Part shown: in pieces, positions 1 through 12,972 of the stretch | Layout of the letters: every line of letters begins with the position of its first letter | Position numbering within the stretch: the first letter of the stretch is position 1 | NCBI GenBank assembly: GCA_020137815.1 | Contig: CM035361.1 | Span: 1,298,524-1,362,523 of the forward strand | DNA from: Hormiphora californensis | Lineage: Eukaryota > Ctenophora > Tentaculata > Cydippida > Pleurobrachiidae | DNA length: 64,000 bases | Direction of reading: 5' to 3' | Made by a program: the position numbers and the translations under genes | The notes under the pieces: model-generated | What the model was told of the DNA's origin: nothing | Databases searched by the model: none | What the model saw: only the letters and a program-made list of their open reading frames with translations

Positions 1-3000
1 TTCCAGCCGATAAAGGCCGTTGGGTTCTCTAAATTGTATGAGTAGAAGTAGACCTTCATTATATGCCGGACCTGAAATTGAATGGTTTCTAAACTTTAGA
101 AATTTAATTACAATAGATTGGATTCGTAGCAGGAATGAACCAGAGTAACGAACTCCATTTTGGGTTTTGAACCCCAGTAATAAAATTACCCCTCCGCGAA
201 AGCTCACGGAACTCCGAAACCATGATTATAAAAGGGTCTACCTGTGGGGGAGGAGGGGTAGAATCGGATTTTTACAACTTTCGCTTTAGTTTTATCCGAC
301 TCTAAGGGTGCATCTGTAAGGACTTGTAGAGGTACTCTCTCTAGATCCCAGGGAACAGCTACCTGTCTTTCAACGTCACTCCACCCAGTATCATCTGTAA
401 AATAAAGTTTGGTAATTTTTACTTGGTATTGTTTGTTGTCAGAATCACTAATATAATCACTAATGTAGTGATTCGTGATTCGTGAAACTTTGATATCTAC
501 AGTCCGGTCACCAGATATCGGAGCCGCGACTGCAGGTCTTGGTTATAACACTCGCCTGGCTTAGTAGAAGCGGGTAGAAAAATTAGGAACACAATGCATA
601 GTAACGTCATTTCAAACACACATTTCAAGAAACTTCAATTTAGTTTTCATGGCAGGTCAAGCACAATTTTTAATGTTCTAAATGATTCAGTTTGAGATGA
701 CTCTCTCTCTCTCTCTCTCTCTCTCTCCCCCTCTCCTTCACCCCCCTCTCTTTTCTTCTCTCTCTCTCTCTTCCTCTCTCTCTTCTCTTCTCCTCTCTTT
801 TTCCCTCTCTCTCTCTCTCTCCCCTTTTCTCTCTCTCAGGATGGTGGGGCGTGTAGAAGCTAATGGTGTTGTTTTTTTTTAAATTTTTTAGAAAAAGATG
901 ATTTCTGTCTTTTCTTTTCTGTCGCCCTGCCCCTGTCTGTCTTTTTTCCCTGTCCGTCTGCAAAAGGATGAAATCAAAACTCAGAAACCAAACGTTATGA
1001 GGGCCATCATCCCCCTCTGTCTCTCTTTTCCCTCTCTCTTCCTCTTACTTTTCTCTCTCCCCCTCTCTCCCTTCCTCTCTCTCTCCCCTTCTCTCTCTTC
1101 TTCTCTCTCTCTCCCCTTTCCCTCTCTCCTCTCTCTCTGTCCTCCCCTCTCTCACTTTTGGGCTCTCTCCCCTCTCTCTCCTCTCTCTCTCCTCCTTCTC
1201 TCCCCCTCTCTCCCCTCTCCTTTTGTATATAAAATGTCTCACTTTCTCTCTCCCCTTCTCTCTCCCCTTGTCTCTCTCTCCCCTCTCTCTCTCTTTTTCT
1301 CGGGGAAAAGAAACACAAAAACCCGGGGTAAACTCTTTCTTGAGTAGCACTACCGTATTACTTCTCTCTCTGTTTTTCTGGTTCTATATATGCTTCACGT
1401 AGATGGCAACGCCATTTCATTTTGATTTATTGTGGTGGTGTGGTCTCCCTTCTTTGTTATGTTCTAACCCTCCTTTTAAATTTTGGGGGGGCGGGCGAAA
1501 AAAAGTCTAGAAAGGGAAAACCCCCTTTCCCATACGGGGCCCGGGGGTTTTGTTTTTATCTAGATATACTACTACTAGTAGTAAAATACTAGTGTTTAGT
1601 TAGGTGTGGTCTGTGTGTGTGTGAGATTTGACTACAAAAAACTTGATATACCCCCCCTCTTTTTGGGTTTAACGGGTTTTTTACCACACTCACAAAACAA
1701 CAATCACAGCCGGGACATACATTTAGCATTTTTTTTTTCCACTGCCCCCGGGCCAGTTTCATGCTCAGAAGTTTGGGGGGGGGAAACAAAAACAAACCGG
1801 ATACCCCCAAATATCTCCAAATCTGGGCACTTCAAATTATTTGCGCTATAATTCGCCATATTTTTCTTCTGTTTGCCTTTTCCCCCAGAGTAAAAAGTGT
1901 CTATAATACGCGTGTGAAAACCTTTTAAATCAGTAAATCATGGGTTTTTTATATTTAGATCTTTAAACTTTTTTAAGGCGATGATTTGTATAGCCCACGT
2001 GGTGTTTTGTCTTTTTCATCCTTCTCCCCCCCTTTTTTCCCGCTTTTAAAGTCATTTTTGGGGATCAATTCAAACCACTTTTTTTTGGGCCCTTTTTTAG
2101 GGGTTTTTATTTGGGTTTTTTTCCCCCCCCCTCCCCCAGCTTTCCCTTTTAAAACTATCTTTTTTTCCCTCCTCTCTCTCCCCTCTCTCTTTTCCCATCT
2201 CTCTCTCCTCTCTCTCCTTTTTCTCCTCCCTTCCATCTCTTTCCCCCCCCTTTTTCCTCCCCCCCTTCCCCTCCCCCCTTTCTCTCTCTCCTCCCCCTTT
2301 TTTTTCCTTCCCTCTCTCCTCATTATCCGTACACTGACACGTCACTTCCGGTCGCGCGCCTACAGACAGCCTTACAATTGTGCCTCTCTTCAGTCACGTG
2401 GTATCATCACATGGCACTTAGTGAGCCCAAAAAATGTATCGCACTTTCAAATTTTTGAGAGAAAAGGGGGAAAAAGGGGAGAGAGAGAGGGAGAAAGAGA
2501 GAGAGAGAAAAGAGAGAGAGAGAAAAGAGGGGAAGAGAAAGAGAGAGAGAGAAAGAAGGGTTTAATTTGTTTAAAACTGAAAACGTTCCTAATCATGGGA
2601 CATGCCTTAGCCTCGTAAATTTAGCACGCGGTTTTATCCCCAAAAAGAGGGGGGAGAGAAGAGAAAAAAGAGAGAACGAGAGGGGAAATGCTATTTTTGC
2701 TCAAAAACGTGTTTTTAGAAATTTCTATTATATCTACCTGCGCTAAAATTGTTTTTGTTTTTTTTTTAGGGGTTCCTTGCGGGCTAAATTTTTTATTATC
2801 AATTTAAATTTTTTCTCTCTCTCTTCTTTCTTTTTTCTCTCTCTCTCTCTATCCCCCTCTCTCGTTCTTTTCTCCCCTCTCAACTCTTCTCTCTCTCCTC
2901 TCTCTCTCTCTTTTCTCTCCTCTCTCTCTTTTTCTCTGTATGTTTTTGATCTTGGTTTGGATTGATTTGATTGTTTACTTTAAGCAAACAAAAGTTTAGA

Positions 3001-4790
3001 TTGTGTCAATCCATCATTTGATAAAAATCCCCTTTTATAACGGTAGTAGAATTAGGCCCTGTTAGTTCTGAAAATATTGAATGGAGTTTTGGTAAAAAGG
3101 AGGGGGGGGTGGGTATTTCGGGGTGGGAGAGGGATACTCAGCCAGTGGTTTTGCTTATTTAAAAAGTCAGGGATGTCGAGGGGGGCACGTTATTAGGATT
3201 GCTGCCCCCTAATGGTACCCGAAAGGCAACATCGATGACGTGATTAGCTGACTCCCGGGGACTTTATCTCTCTCTCCTCTCTCTCCCCTCTCTCTCTTCA
3301 TCCTCCTCTCTCCTCTCTCTCCTTTTCTTTTTCTCTTTCTCCTCTTTTCTCCTTTTCCCGTCTCTCTCTCTTCATTCCTCTCTTCCCCCGTCCTCTCTCT
3401 CTCTCTCTCTCTCCTCTCCCTCCCTCTCTCTCTCTCCCTCCCCGGTCTCTGCGTGTGTCTAGGCGTCTGTGTTGTCTACCTCTGTCTGCACTGTTTTGAG
3501 ACTGCATTTTTGGCCCCCCACTGCGACAAACCCAGGGATCAACCCGAGATAGTGTGACAGACTGAGACAGACAACCTGTGACAGATTAACTGACGACCCC
3601 CGGACAAAACAACAAAACATCAAAGGGGTTGTGGGCTATTTTTTGGGGAAAAGGTAATCTTAACTATTTCCCCTCCTTCTAAAATATTACCCCTCCTTCC
3701 AAACTATTTCCCCTCCTTATAATATATGTCTTCTCCCCTTCGGTGCCTCTCAATATAATTTAAATGCGATGAAACCCCGATGAAACACGTGATAGAATTA
3801 TTTTAGAAAAAAGAGAGTTTAAAAAAAAGAGAAAAATTTTAAATAAAATGAACAAAAAAGTTAGAGAGGAAAGGGGGTAAAAAAAAAATGATAAAGGGGA
3901 ATAAATGGTAAACGGAAATGATGAACTTCCAAAATCAATTAATTTAGTTTGTTTCCCCCCTTTTTTTTCTCTCTCTCTCCTTCTCTTTCTTCTTTCCCCT
4001 TTTCCTCTCTCTCTCTTTTCTCCTCTATCTCCCTCTTCTCTCTTCTTTTCTCTCTCTCTCTCTCTCCCTCTCTCTCTCTCTTCTCTCCCCCTCCTCTCCT
4101 TCCCCCTAAACTCCTCCTCCTTTTTCTCTCTCTCTCCCCTCTCTCTTCTTCCCCCTCTCTCTTCCCCCCCTCGTTTCCCCTTCCCTTTTCTTTTGTTATA
4201 TATTGCGGTTAACTAAATGAAGATCGGCCATTAAATTAGTAACCGCTTTAAAACAGTTATTTTGTTGTTGTCAGTGTATTATTTTCCTTACTAAAAGACT
4301 TCTTAATCTCCATTCTGGATGCCATCTAGCCGAGATCAACACCAGCACTCTCTTCCTGGTGTTCCCTAATTATTATTGTATGCGATAGAGAGATGTCTTT
4401 GACCCTGAGCTTGTAGGACCATTGTAAAATTTTGAGACATACTGTAAATCTTTGGTTTTCACTGCTTGAAATTTTGATTTCAAAACTCAAAAAAGGGAAA
4501 AGTTTTATTTACTTTGGAAAATTTGGGGGAAACTAAGGGCCAAGATACGGGAAAAATGTGACGTGAAATGGAGCTACTTTTAAATTTTAACTAGGGAAAG
4601 TTTTTACTGAAAATTTTTATGAAGGAGTCAAAACTTTATCCCAATTCATTCTCATTTTGATTTTTTGTCTACTGATGATTTGGGGGCCTCCTTTGTGGGG
4701 CACCATGAAAATGTGTATAGGGCCTTAAAAAAATGCTGTTGTTTTTAAATTTTTAAAAAACTCTCGCCGGCTTTTAAACCCCCCGTTTGA
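1..4790. other. Low-complexity, probably poorly resolved region without a supportable gene
   Basis: CT-rich tracts (about 694-835, 1000-1300, 2160-2330, 2810-2940, 3240-3450, 3960-4190) and GA-rich tracts (2455-2560, 2640-2690) alternate with short unique stretches. Homopolymers of G, C, T and A are far more frequent here than in the rest of the window. Open frames in the tracts encode only Ser/Leu/Pro or Arg/Glu runs. The segment 4490-4765 is a homopolymer-inflated version of 4995-5230. I see no splice-bounded coding exon. Positions 1-660 are unique sequence in which I recognise nothing. Confidence 0.6.
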
Positions 4791-5230
4791 GCTTTTCTTT
4801 TTGATTTCGGCCCCAAAGGGGCAGGATATCTATCTTTTTCCTCATCTACTAAACTTTGCTATAATGCAAAGCTCCCTCAATTTATTTGTGGTTGAGCTCT
4901 CTTGTGGATCTGAGGACACGTACGACGTCTGGTTTTTGAGGAACAATGATCAAAATGGAATACAGATTACACACTCCAAGAAAGGGAAATGGTTGATGTA
5001 CTTGAAAACTGGGGAATCTAGAGGTCCAAGATACGAAGATGTGACGTGAAATGGAAACTACTAATTCTAACTAGGAAAAGTTTGACTGACTGTTTTTTAT
5101 GAAAGGGGTCATACTTTATCCAATTCATTCTCATTTTGATCTTTGTCTACTGATGATTGGTGCCTCCTCGTGGGGCACCATGAAACATGTGTATAGACCT
5201 TAAAAACTGCTGTTGTTTTTAATTTGGTAT
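4490..5230. repeat. Imperfect direct duplication, one copy homopolymer-inflated
   Basis: The block at about 4490-4765 and the block at about 4995-5230 share the same order of landmarks: gtgacgtgaaatgga, ccaattcattctcatttt, gtctactgatgatt, ggggcaccatgaaa and gctgttgtttttaa. The first copy differs mainly by extra bases in A, T and G runs. Either this is a real duplication or, more likely, an unpolished read joined to polished sequence. Confidence 0.7.
4864..5049 (+). CDS. Possible short ORF or terminal exon, unknown
   Basis: An open frame of about 61 codons starts at ATG 4864 and ends at TGA 5047-5049. Its composition is mixed (CGSEDTYDVWFLRNNDQNG near the middle), unlike the low-complexity frames around it. 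I do not recognise a family. No clear upstream exon is visible because the preceding sequence is degraded. It could be a 3' terminal exon or chance; the inflated partial duplicate at 4490-4765 covers its last third. Confidence 0.25.
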   Translation: MQSSLNLFVVELSCGSEDTYDVWFLRNNDQNGIQITHSKKGKWLMYLKTGESRGPRYEDVT

Positions 5231-5939
5231 CACTGCTTGTACAACTTATAACACTGCCCAGTGTTATAAGTTCTGACTTATAACACTGGGCAGTGTTATA
5301 AGTTGTACAAGCAGTGCTATAACACCGCTGTACTTAGAACTCCTCACTCAATGTTTCTGTCACACTTAGAAAGAAAAAGCGTGTACGAACTCTCTCTTTT
5401 CTCTTCTTTATGTCACACTCACGAGCCGCTTGCAGCATCGATATCAAGATAACAGTTACGAACTCCCGGACCCACCCTCCCACACATTCTTTATCTCTCT
5501 CACTGTCACTAATCTCTCACTCTCTTTACCTATTATATATCTCAGGCGTTATCTTATCTTATACTGATATCTCTGCCTGCTACCTTAAATCATGAATTCG
5601 TTCTATTGTTACGCCCCCTAAGTGTCTCTCACTCTTGTTTTCAAAATTTTACAAAGCAATTTTATTATGCCTATTTTCGTTGTACCTGACGTCAACAATA
5701 ATGTCCCAGATTCTTACAACTTTTTAGACCTCGCAGGCTGGTCAAAAAGTAAAAACTACATCACTCGCAGGCTCGTGAGGTAGTTACACTTAGTGGCACT
5801 CGCAGGCTCGTGCACTAAAGTACAAGAATCTGCCTCGACCTGTGGTCTCGGATCATTATTGTTGCACTTATAACACTCGACCTTCGGTCTCGTGTTATAA
5901 GTTTTCAGGTACAACTTATAGGCATAATAAAATCCTACA
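5231..5939 (+). mobile_element. Interspersed non-autonomous element, copy A
   Basis: This roughly 710-bp unit recurs in inverted orientation at 31464-32197. Both copies begin with the motif cactgcttgtacaac followed by hairpins built from acttataacac, and end with ggcataataaaatccta. Copy A opens with a near-perfect foldback (5231-5316). It also carries repeated tcgcaggctcgtg motifs (5765-5815) and an inner hairpin tataacactcgacc/ggtctcgtgttata. No coding frame is supportable. The ends are not inverted repeats of each other, so the class is unclear. Confidence 0.75.
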
Positions 5940-7399
5940 TTATATAGTTCAGTTAGGGCCATCTCTATCTATCATTGTCTCAAGAACTATATACTTGACG
6001 GCTGTTATACACACCCGACTAGCTCTCCAAAAGAACAAGTGTATACCACTGGCCTTGTGCAAGAAAGAATCATTTCTTAGAGCTTGTTCAATCCAGCCTT
6101 TCTGTAACGAGTTACTGCTCCTACTAGTTTATAAGAGTTCTAGAGAGTAGAGCTCCCAACCTGCTGTGTCATGTGGCTCACACCGTCATTTTATATCACG
6201 CTCTGTGAGGGTAGATCAACTAAGCTGTACCTCCGGTGTTTCTGTACCATCTCTCTCTCTCGTCTCTTGGTTCTATGTCTTCTAATGGTTATTTCAGCGT
6301 GCCTGAATCTAGAGCTCTGTAGAAAGGTTTCTCACTGCCCAACCCTGCACTGCCCAACCCTATACTGTTTGTGTCCATGAACGTCCCGAGCTGAGCTGCA
6401 TGAACCTTGTTTTGTCACGTCTTTTCAGTGTCTTCTGTGCGGGGAAGGGGAAAAAAAAAGGAAAGGGGGGGGGGAAAAAATGGGGGGAAAAAAGGGGGGG
6501 GGGGCCCCCCCCAAAAAACAGGGGGGGGGGGGGGGGGGCCCCCCCCCAAAAAAAAAAAAAAAATCCTCTTTTCTCCCTCTTCTCTTCTCTTTTCCCCTCT
6601 TTCTTCCCCCCTCTTTTCCCTCTTCTCTCTGTTTTTTTTTCTTTTTTTTCCCAGCGTTGAAACATTATTTCCTTTTTTAAAATAAGGAAGGGAAAAAGGG
6701 GGGAAAAGGGAGGAAAGGGAAAGGAGGAAGGGGAGGAAAAAGAGAGAGAAAAGGAGAGAAGAAGGAGAAAAGGAGGGGGGAAAAAGGGGGGGAAAATGGG
6801 ATAAAGACGTTTATGAAAAAAACAGACAGGTTACTTTTTTTCATTTGTTTTTTCTAGATCAAAGCTCCCCATATAATAACCAATTATACTTGGTAGCAAA
6901 CTCAGTTGTTGTTTCTCTCTTTCTTTCTTTCTCTCCTTTCACCTTCTTCCCCTCTTTTACTCTCTCCTTTTATTCCTCCAACTCTTTCTATATCGCCCTC
7001 TTTCCCCCTTTCTAAATTTGACAGTGTTTTTTTCCGTCCCCCCCCTGAAAAAACCAAAAATTGAAACATATTTTCAGGAGGGAGATAGAGAGAGAAGAGT
7101 AGAAGAGAGAGAGAGAAGAGAGAGGAGAGAGAGGGGAAAAAAGGGGAAGAGGAGAAAAGAGAGAGAGAAAGAGGAGAGGGAGAGAGGAGGGGAGAGAAAG
7201 AGAGAGAAAGAGATAGAGAAAGAGAGAGCTAAGAGTAATGCTTGTCTCATGAATCCCTAGGTGGTTTTTCGTTATGTTTTACACTTGCCCACGCCCCACA
7301 GTTGAGAACATTTTTCAGAATTACTTATTCAATAAATAAACATTAATTCCGTTCGATTACTTTCAATTTAATCCCAATCCTCTCTCCCCCCATGTTCAG
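5940..7399. other. Gene-free stretch upstream of the bZIP exons
   Basis: Positions 5940-6400 are unique sequence with only short open frames. Positions 6425-6790 are extreme homopolymer runs (G, C, A, T), probably unreliable consensus, followed by GA- and CT-rich tracts (6690-6780, 6910-7010, 7075-7230). The first exon and promoter of the bZIP gene should lie here or further upstream, but I cannot identify them. Confidence 0.5.
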
Positions 7400-9437
7400 A
7401 GTGAGATCCTCCTAGAGGACCCATCAGCTCCGCCTATTGTAGACGTCACCTCAATCGACCAACATCAGCAGCCCATCTTCCAACAAATATCTAACCAGGT
7501 ACTGTGATGACGTCATCAAAGAGATCGTGACGTCATCATAGAGATCGTGACGGCATTTTGTGATGACGTCATTCATGTTTACTAGTGTAGTTCCCGAAGT
7601 AGAACATGATACGATTGTACTCAAATTTGTTCTTAGTAACTTGAGTGCAAGGCAAGAAGAGTAACTGATCAGTTCCTTCTTGCCCGACCCTCCCCCCCCC
7701 CCCCAATATTTGTAAAGGAGGGTTAGGAAATAACACCCCCCCCCCCAGGAAGAGGATACTATCGACATAATGAACACCCATCCTTACTACGCACCTAACA
7801 ACCCCCGTTACCAACAGATTTACCCAACTTGCACTCTTGCTGGTCTCCCAGGGACAGAATCAGGTAAGAACCGTGTTGTTAGAACCTGAATGTGTTAATA
7901 CCCTCTTTCTTGCCTTTAATCCGGTCTTCCCAAAATTTTAACCTATCATGTAGTTCCCTTTTATTTTGTTTTGGGAAAATTTTAAATTTGTTTGAAATTT
8001 AAAGCGATTAATTAATTTATTGTTTTTAAACAAAAATTGACTATTGTAATACTTTTACTATGGACGCCACAACGAACCTTCAAAAATTTAAAAAAGATCT
8101 GAACTCCGTATACGGTTTTCTTTTAAACGAAAGGTCATAAGATGATTTAAAGGGGTATTTTAGAGAGGTCACATTCTTCCGATACAGCAGGATTTAACTT
8201 TTAAGGCATGCCCGCTGGCTTACAAGATTGTTCGAGGAACGCCCCTAGGGATTGTTTTGGGTTGGTACCTAGGGATGAGGAATATGGATCACTGAGGATG
8301 ACGAGGGCTACAACTGTTCCAGACTTTTTCCGGCTAAAATATCCCAAACTGTCCAGTATCAATGCAAACTCGAAGTTGCGTCGAAGAAGACTTTCGGTGT
8401 TTCTTCCTGACGTATGGAATGATCTCCCCCTTGAGCTCAGATCAGTTCATCCTGTTGATCTGTTTAAGACAAGACTAAAGACAAGGTTATTTCAGGAGGC
8501 ATTCGGATCTGCTTCAGAGTTGTAATCGGAGGTGGCCTATCCTTCCCCTTTCCCGTGTCGAGCAGACAATTCTAGCATAGCAATTCCTTACTATTTCCCT
8601 TCCTAGGGCTATTATAGCAGGGGGGCTGCTGATGCAGTTGAGCTGACTTTTGTTTGTAGCATGAGGGCTGCTGGCTCTGTTTCTTTATCCAGATTTATAG
8701 TCTGTTATTTAATTGCAGCTAACAAGTTGTTTTTCCAGAAGTTTATGTGTCCCGTTTTTCCTTAGGCTTTTTTCAATTTTTTGGAGTATATAATCAATAG
8801 ATGTGTCTATTTTGTTCTAAGTGAGTCAGGATACTAACAATCTTGGTGTACCGCTCTGAATCTGGGCAGTGTTGGACTCATGTCAATGATCCAGCCCTGT
8901 CTGGACTGAGCGGTATACTAAAAACCCTTTATTATTATTATTATTATAATTAATTAACTCAATTTCAGAACCTAAGTAGAGAGGAGGAAGAGAAAAGGAG
9001 GATAAGAAGAGAAAGGAATAAGGTGGCAGCAACGAAATGCCGTGAAAAGAGGAAGGCACACAGTGTGTTTGTTCGGCATGAATACTCCAGGGTTAGTGGT
9101 TTAGGTTGATATAATGATATCACAGCGCTGGCAAGCGACCAGGACAACCCTACCTCCCCCAATCTCATATTTTCTGTATAAGACTGTAAGATTTTGGTTT
9201 TTTAGGCATAAACAATTTTTGAGAAGCCTTCAATATTTTGTCATTATCTCATTGGTTTTTTCGCCTGAGGTTTGAACTAAAGTGTCATGTTTTAATTCGA
9301 ACTTTTCAGCCACACCCGCTTTGCTGCAAGTGCAACCTCCTAAGTGTTTTAACCAAATTTGCTCTGATAGAAAAATGGTGACAGAGACGGAGAGGAGGGG
9401 TGCTCCTAAGATTCATTAAAAAAATGCGAAGAAGAGT

Positions 9438-9509
<72 letters not shown>

Positions 9510-9609
9510 ATTAGGCCTGGCTTCTCTGTAAATGCAGGTGTTTCTCTGCGTTTCCGCTTCCAAGATATTATCTGGGTGTGTGCAGCCATTTTACACAAGC
9601 ACAACATAT

Positions 9610-9699
<90 letters not shown>

Positions 9700-10666
9700 G
9701 CTTTCTCTCTCTCTCTCTCTCTCTCCCTCTCTCTCTCTCCATCCTCTTCTCTCTATGGCCCGTTCAAAAAATAACAAGCGCTACCGGAAACTTGTCCTTT
9801 TAAAACAGGCCCAACAAGTGGGTCTAGCTCTTCAACCGGAAACGGAGTAGTCCACAAAGTTTAAACTGGCCACAAACCCGATTAAATTTGTGTTCAGTGG
9901 GCCCTCTTGTAACTAACCTGCAGCCAGATTTAGGGCCTAATTTTAGGGTCTAATGCACGTGGTAAACGATTTACCCCCCACCCGGAAAATACTATTGACC
10001 CTAAAAATAAACCACCTCCCTATCTCCTATCTTTATCCCATGTCCCCTGCCCTCCTGGCCCTCCCCTAATCCAAATCTCCTCACTACTATATCCCATATC
10101 CCCTCCCCTCTCCTAATCCCCCATCTTTATCCCCTGCCCTCCTGGCCCTCTCACTCTCTTAATCCCCATCCCCCTGTGCAGGTAACAGAACAAACCAAGA
10201 AGCTAGAAGAGCAGATAATGTGCCTAAAAAGGGAGCGAGATGAGCTCAGTAGGTTACTTGATACCCATGAGTGTGCCAATCCGTCCCTGGGTGGGTCACA
10301 GGGGGCCAACATGTATCATCAACATCCCCAACAGCAGCAGCAGCAGCAACAGCAAGCACCCATCTTAATGCAGTAAGTTGGAAATCAGATGATCAAAATT
10401 AGTACTAGTGTAATAATACTCGAATTTGTGCTGTCTATCTGTCATACTTCTCGGTCATGACCTGTCAGAGCATTTGCCTGACCCATTCTCGTCAGCGCGA
10501 GAACTGTGGTCAGAGCATTGGCCTGACAGGCCATGACTATAATTTTCGGTCTGTCTAAAAACGTTTCATCGATCTATATCTAACCCCATCTCTCCCTTTC
10601 AGTCCAGGACCTATGCTGGGAACGACGCTCACTGACCTGTTCATCAAGACAGAACCCCACTACTAG
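7400..10666 (+). CDS. Fos/ATF3/JDP2-like bZIP transcription factor
   Basis: Nuclear DNA-binding bZIP protein. Exons seen: 7400-7498, 7749-7863, 8969-9091, 10182-10372 and 10603-10666 (TAG 10664-10666). The 8969 exon encodes the basic region EEKRRIRRERNKVAATKCRE, the Fos/ATF3 signature with the DNA-contacting N-x-x-A-A-x-x-C-R. The 10182 exon gives the zipper (TEQTKKLEEQIMCLKRERDE then LSRLLDTH-x-C) and a polyglutamine run. The short last exon ends IKTEPHY, containing a sumoylation-type I-K-T-E. Phases fit for 7498/7749, 9091/10182 and 10372/10603. The 7863 donor is phase 1 while the 8969 exon needs phase 0, so a small exon is missed or the two parts are alternative transcripts. The start codon is not found. 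Members of this family dimerise with Jun-type bZIPs and bind AP-1/CRE sites. The family call is firm; which member is not. Confidence 0.85.
7508..7571. promoter_or_regulatory. Cluster of CRE (TGACGTCA) sites in a bZIP intron
   Basis: Perfect palindromic TGACGTCA sites lie at 7508-7515, 7528-7535 and 7564-7571, with a one-mismatch TGACGGCA at 7548-7555. The first three occurrences are spaced exactly 20 bp apart as a short tandem repeat of the type atcgtgacgtcatca. TGACGTCA is the consensus for ATF/CREB and ATF-Fos-Jun heterodimers. The position, 10 bp after a coding exon of a bZIP gene, suggests autoregulation; that is inference. Confidence 0.6.
8205..8948 (+). mobile_element. 5'-truncated non-LTR retrotransposon (LINE) 3' end
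   Basis: An open frame at 8208-8525 encodes FFRLKYPKLSSINANS, then DVWNDLPLELRS and FKTRLKTRLFQEAF. This matches the C-terminal tail that follows the reverse transcriptase in CR1/jockey-like LINE ORF2 proteins (the x-W-N-x-L-P-x-x-x-R, F-K-x-x-L-K-x-x-L-F pattern). It is followed by a 3' untranslated region and a tail of attattattattattat at about 8930-8948. There is no reverse transcriptase domain, so the copy is dead on arrival. It sits in the intron before the basic-region exon of the bZIP gene. Confidence 0.75.
9435..9740. repeat. Facing (GA)n and (CT)n microsatellites
   Basis: A (GA)n tract at about 9435-9507 and a (CT)n tract at about 9612-9740 are separated by about 105 bp of unique sequence in the bZIP intron. 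They are complementary and could pair as a hairpin. All open frames here are repeat translations. Confidence 0.9.
10455..10545. repeat. Short palindromic MITE-like element (family shared with 60228-60312)
   Basis: The outer bases tcatgacctgtcagagca and the closing bases gcctgacaggccatga form an inverted repeat. The interior (gagaactgtggtcagagc) reappears reverse-complemented at 60228-60312. Intronic, between the zipper exon and the last exon of the bZIP gene. No coding content. Confidence 0.6.
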
Positions 10667-10996
10667 CTATGATTCAATCCAGCTCAGTACCCCACTAATA
10701 GCTCAACTCAACCTGTATAGGACCGCTTCTTCTTTGAGGCCGTCTCCACAGTGGTTGAGATTAAGGGATGGGACCTGCATAGGACCTGACATTTTGAGTG
10801 GAGTCACGAGGCTCTGCGATCACAACACCCAGATCTACTGTACCAGTGATGCTGCACTGTAGCTCCTTTGCACTTGCTGCAGCAGCCATCAGAGTGAAAG
10901 AGAGAGAAACAAAACTGTCTCTTATAAGATGGCCATGGACTGAGATCTGTTACCCCGTGTGTCTGATATATAATTCATTGCTACTATGTAGCGTGG

Positions 10997-11002
10997 AATA
11001 AA
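10997..11002 (+). terminator. Polyadenylation signal of the bZIP gene
   Basis: AATAAA lies 331 bp after the bZIP stop codon, the first such hexamer in the downstream sequence, in a plausible 3' UTR (10667 to about 11020). Confidence 0.55.
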
Positions 11003-11089
11003 CCATATTGAACTTGATGGGCAAAAGGAGCTGTTAGAGTCAACTTGCCATGCTCAACCCTCTCACCGCACGTAAGCAGGGGTTAGAGC

Positions 11090-11196
11090 AGGAACCGACC
11101 GAATCAGGAAATACTGGTCCCTGATTGGCTGATAACCAGTCAGGTAACCTAAATAACGAGCTCTGATTGGTTGTTTACTTGTTTCGGTCGGTTCCT
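11090..11196. repeat. Short terminal-inverted-repeat element
   Basis: Inverted termini aggaaccgaccgaa (11090-11103) and ttcggtcggttcct (11183-11196) flank about 80 bp. This is consistent with a small MITE. No coding content. Confidence 0.55.
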
Positions 11197-11984
11197 GGGT
11201 TGGAGCAAGTGTCAGCCCGACTTACTTTTGTTTAATCAGATCAATTACTATCAAAACCATGTGTGTGTAAAAAGAGAAATGGCCGATTTGATAGATCTTT
11301 ATACTGCGATGCATTGCAAATGAGAGAAGTTCTATATTAATCGTATCTATATTCTATAGGCTGTCCGCGGTCTGACTACTCTCGTCTCTCTACCACATAG
11401 GCGAAGGGAACGGGATATGGTCAGTGCGGTGACTAGCAATCTTTAGGGCCTGTTTAGGAGATATTGTACGATTCCAAGATCCCAATATTTTTTGTCCGGG
11501 TCATTAAATTAACAAACATATATATTTGAAAATCCAGACTGCGTTCTGACTAAATATTGAAATAAAACTGACAGCATGTATTTCGTTTTTGTAGTTTTTG
11601 TGTTTGTGTATATTATATAGCTCAGCTAAGTAAACTAATTTAATTATTGTGTGTTTCAAATCTAAAATTAAAGCTTTCGTGTGTGTTTGAATTCATTTGA
11701 CTGAAGTATTCAAGTTTTGGTAAACGATTGTGTTTTGAATTTGTTAAAAACTTGTTTGGTTTGGTCCAAAAAGATACTTTTTCTTAACTTGCCTTGTTCG
11801 ACCCCCTCTCTTAACACCATGAAGGTTTGAACAAAACAAGCAGTAACCACTAACCACTCCAATAAAATCAATTCTTAAAGACCAAACCAAACAAACAGCA
11901 CAAAAGTGCAATATTGTGTCAGTTCTGAATGGCTGGCTGTCATGTCTATTGTCTGTCAAGTCATCACATTTTTGTCTGTCGTTC

Positions 11985-12778
<794 letters not shown>

Positions 12779-12906
12779 AGTGTAGCGGTCTTTCAAACTG
12801 TCAGTGCCATTGTTTGACCGATTGCCATTGACTCAAACACCCGTACCGTTACATTTGCAGTACTCAATCTTCAGTTTTGTGTGTTCTTTCTGTGAAGTAT
12901 GAGGCT

Positions 12907-12972
12907 GATTGGTTACGAAATAACCGAGCGACCTTCGCGCGCGCTGGCAAGGGGTAACTTCGTAACCAATGA
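12907..12972. repeat. Small foldback element (family shared with 52468-52516)
   Basis: Inverted repeat gattggttacgaa / ttcgtaaccaat encloses gcgaccttcgcgcgcgctggcaa. The inner part and the right arm recur at 52468-52516 in the intron of the Cys-rich gene. Confidence 0.6.

Noticed and set aside
670-1350. Arg/Glu- and Ser/Leu-rich frames, also at 9.4-9.8, 19.1-19.5, 24.8-25.4 and 37.7-38.3 kb
   Set aside because: Dinucleotide CT/GA tracts; mirror-image frames exist on the other strand and there is no unique sequence.
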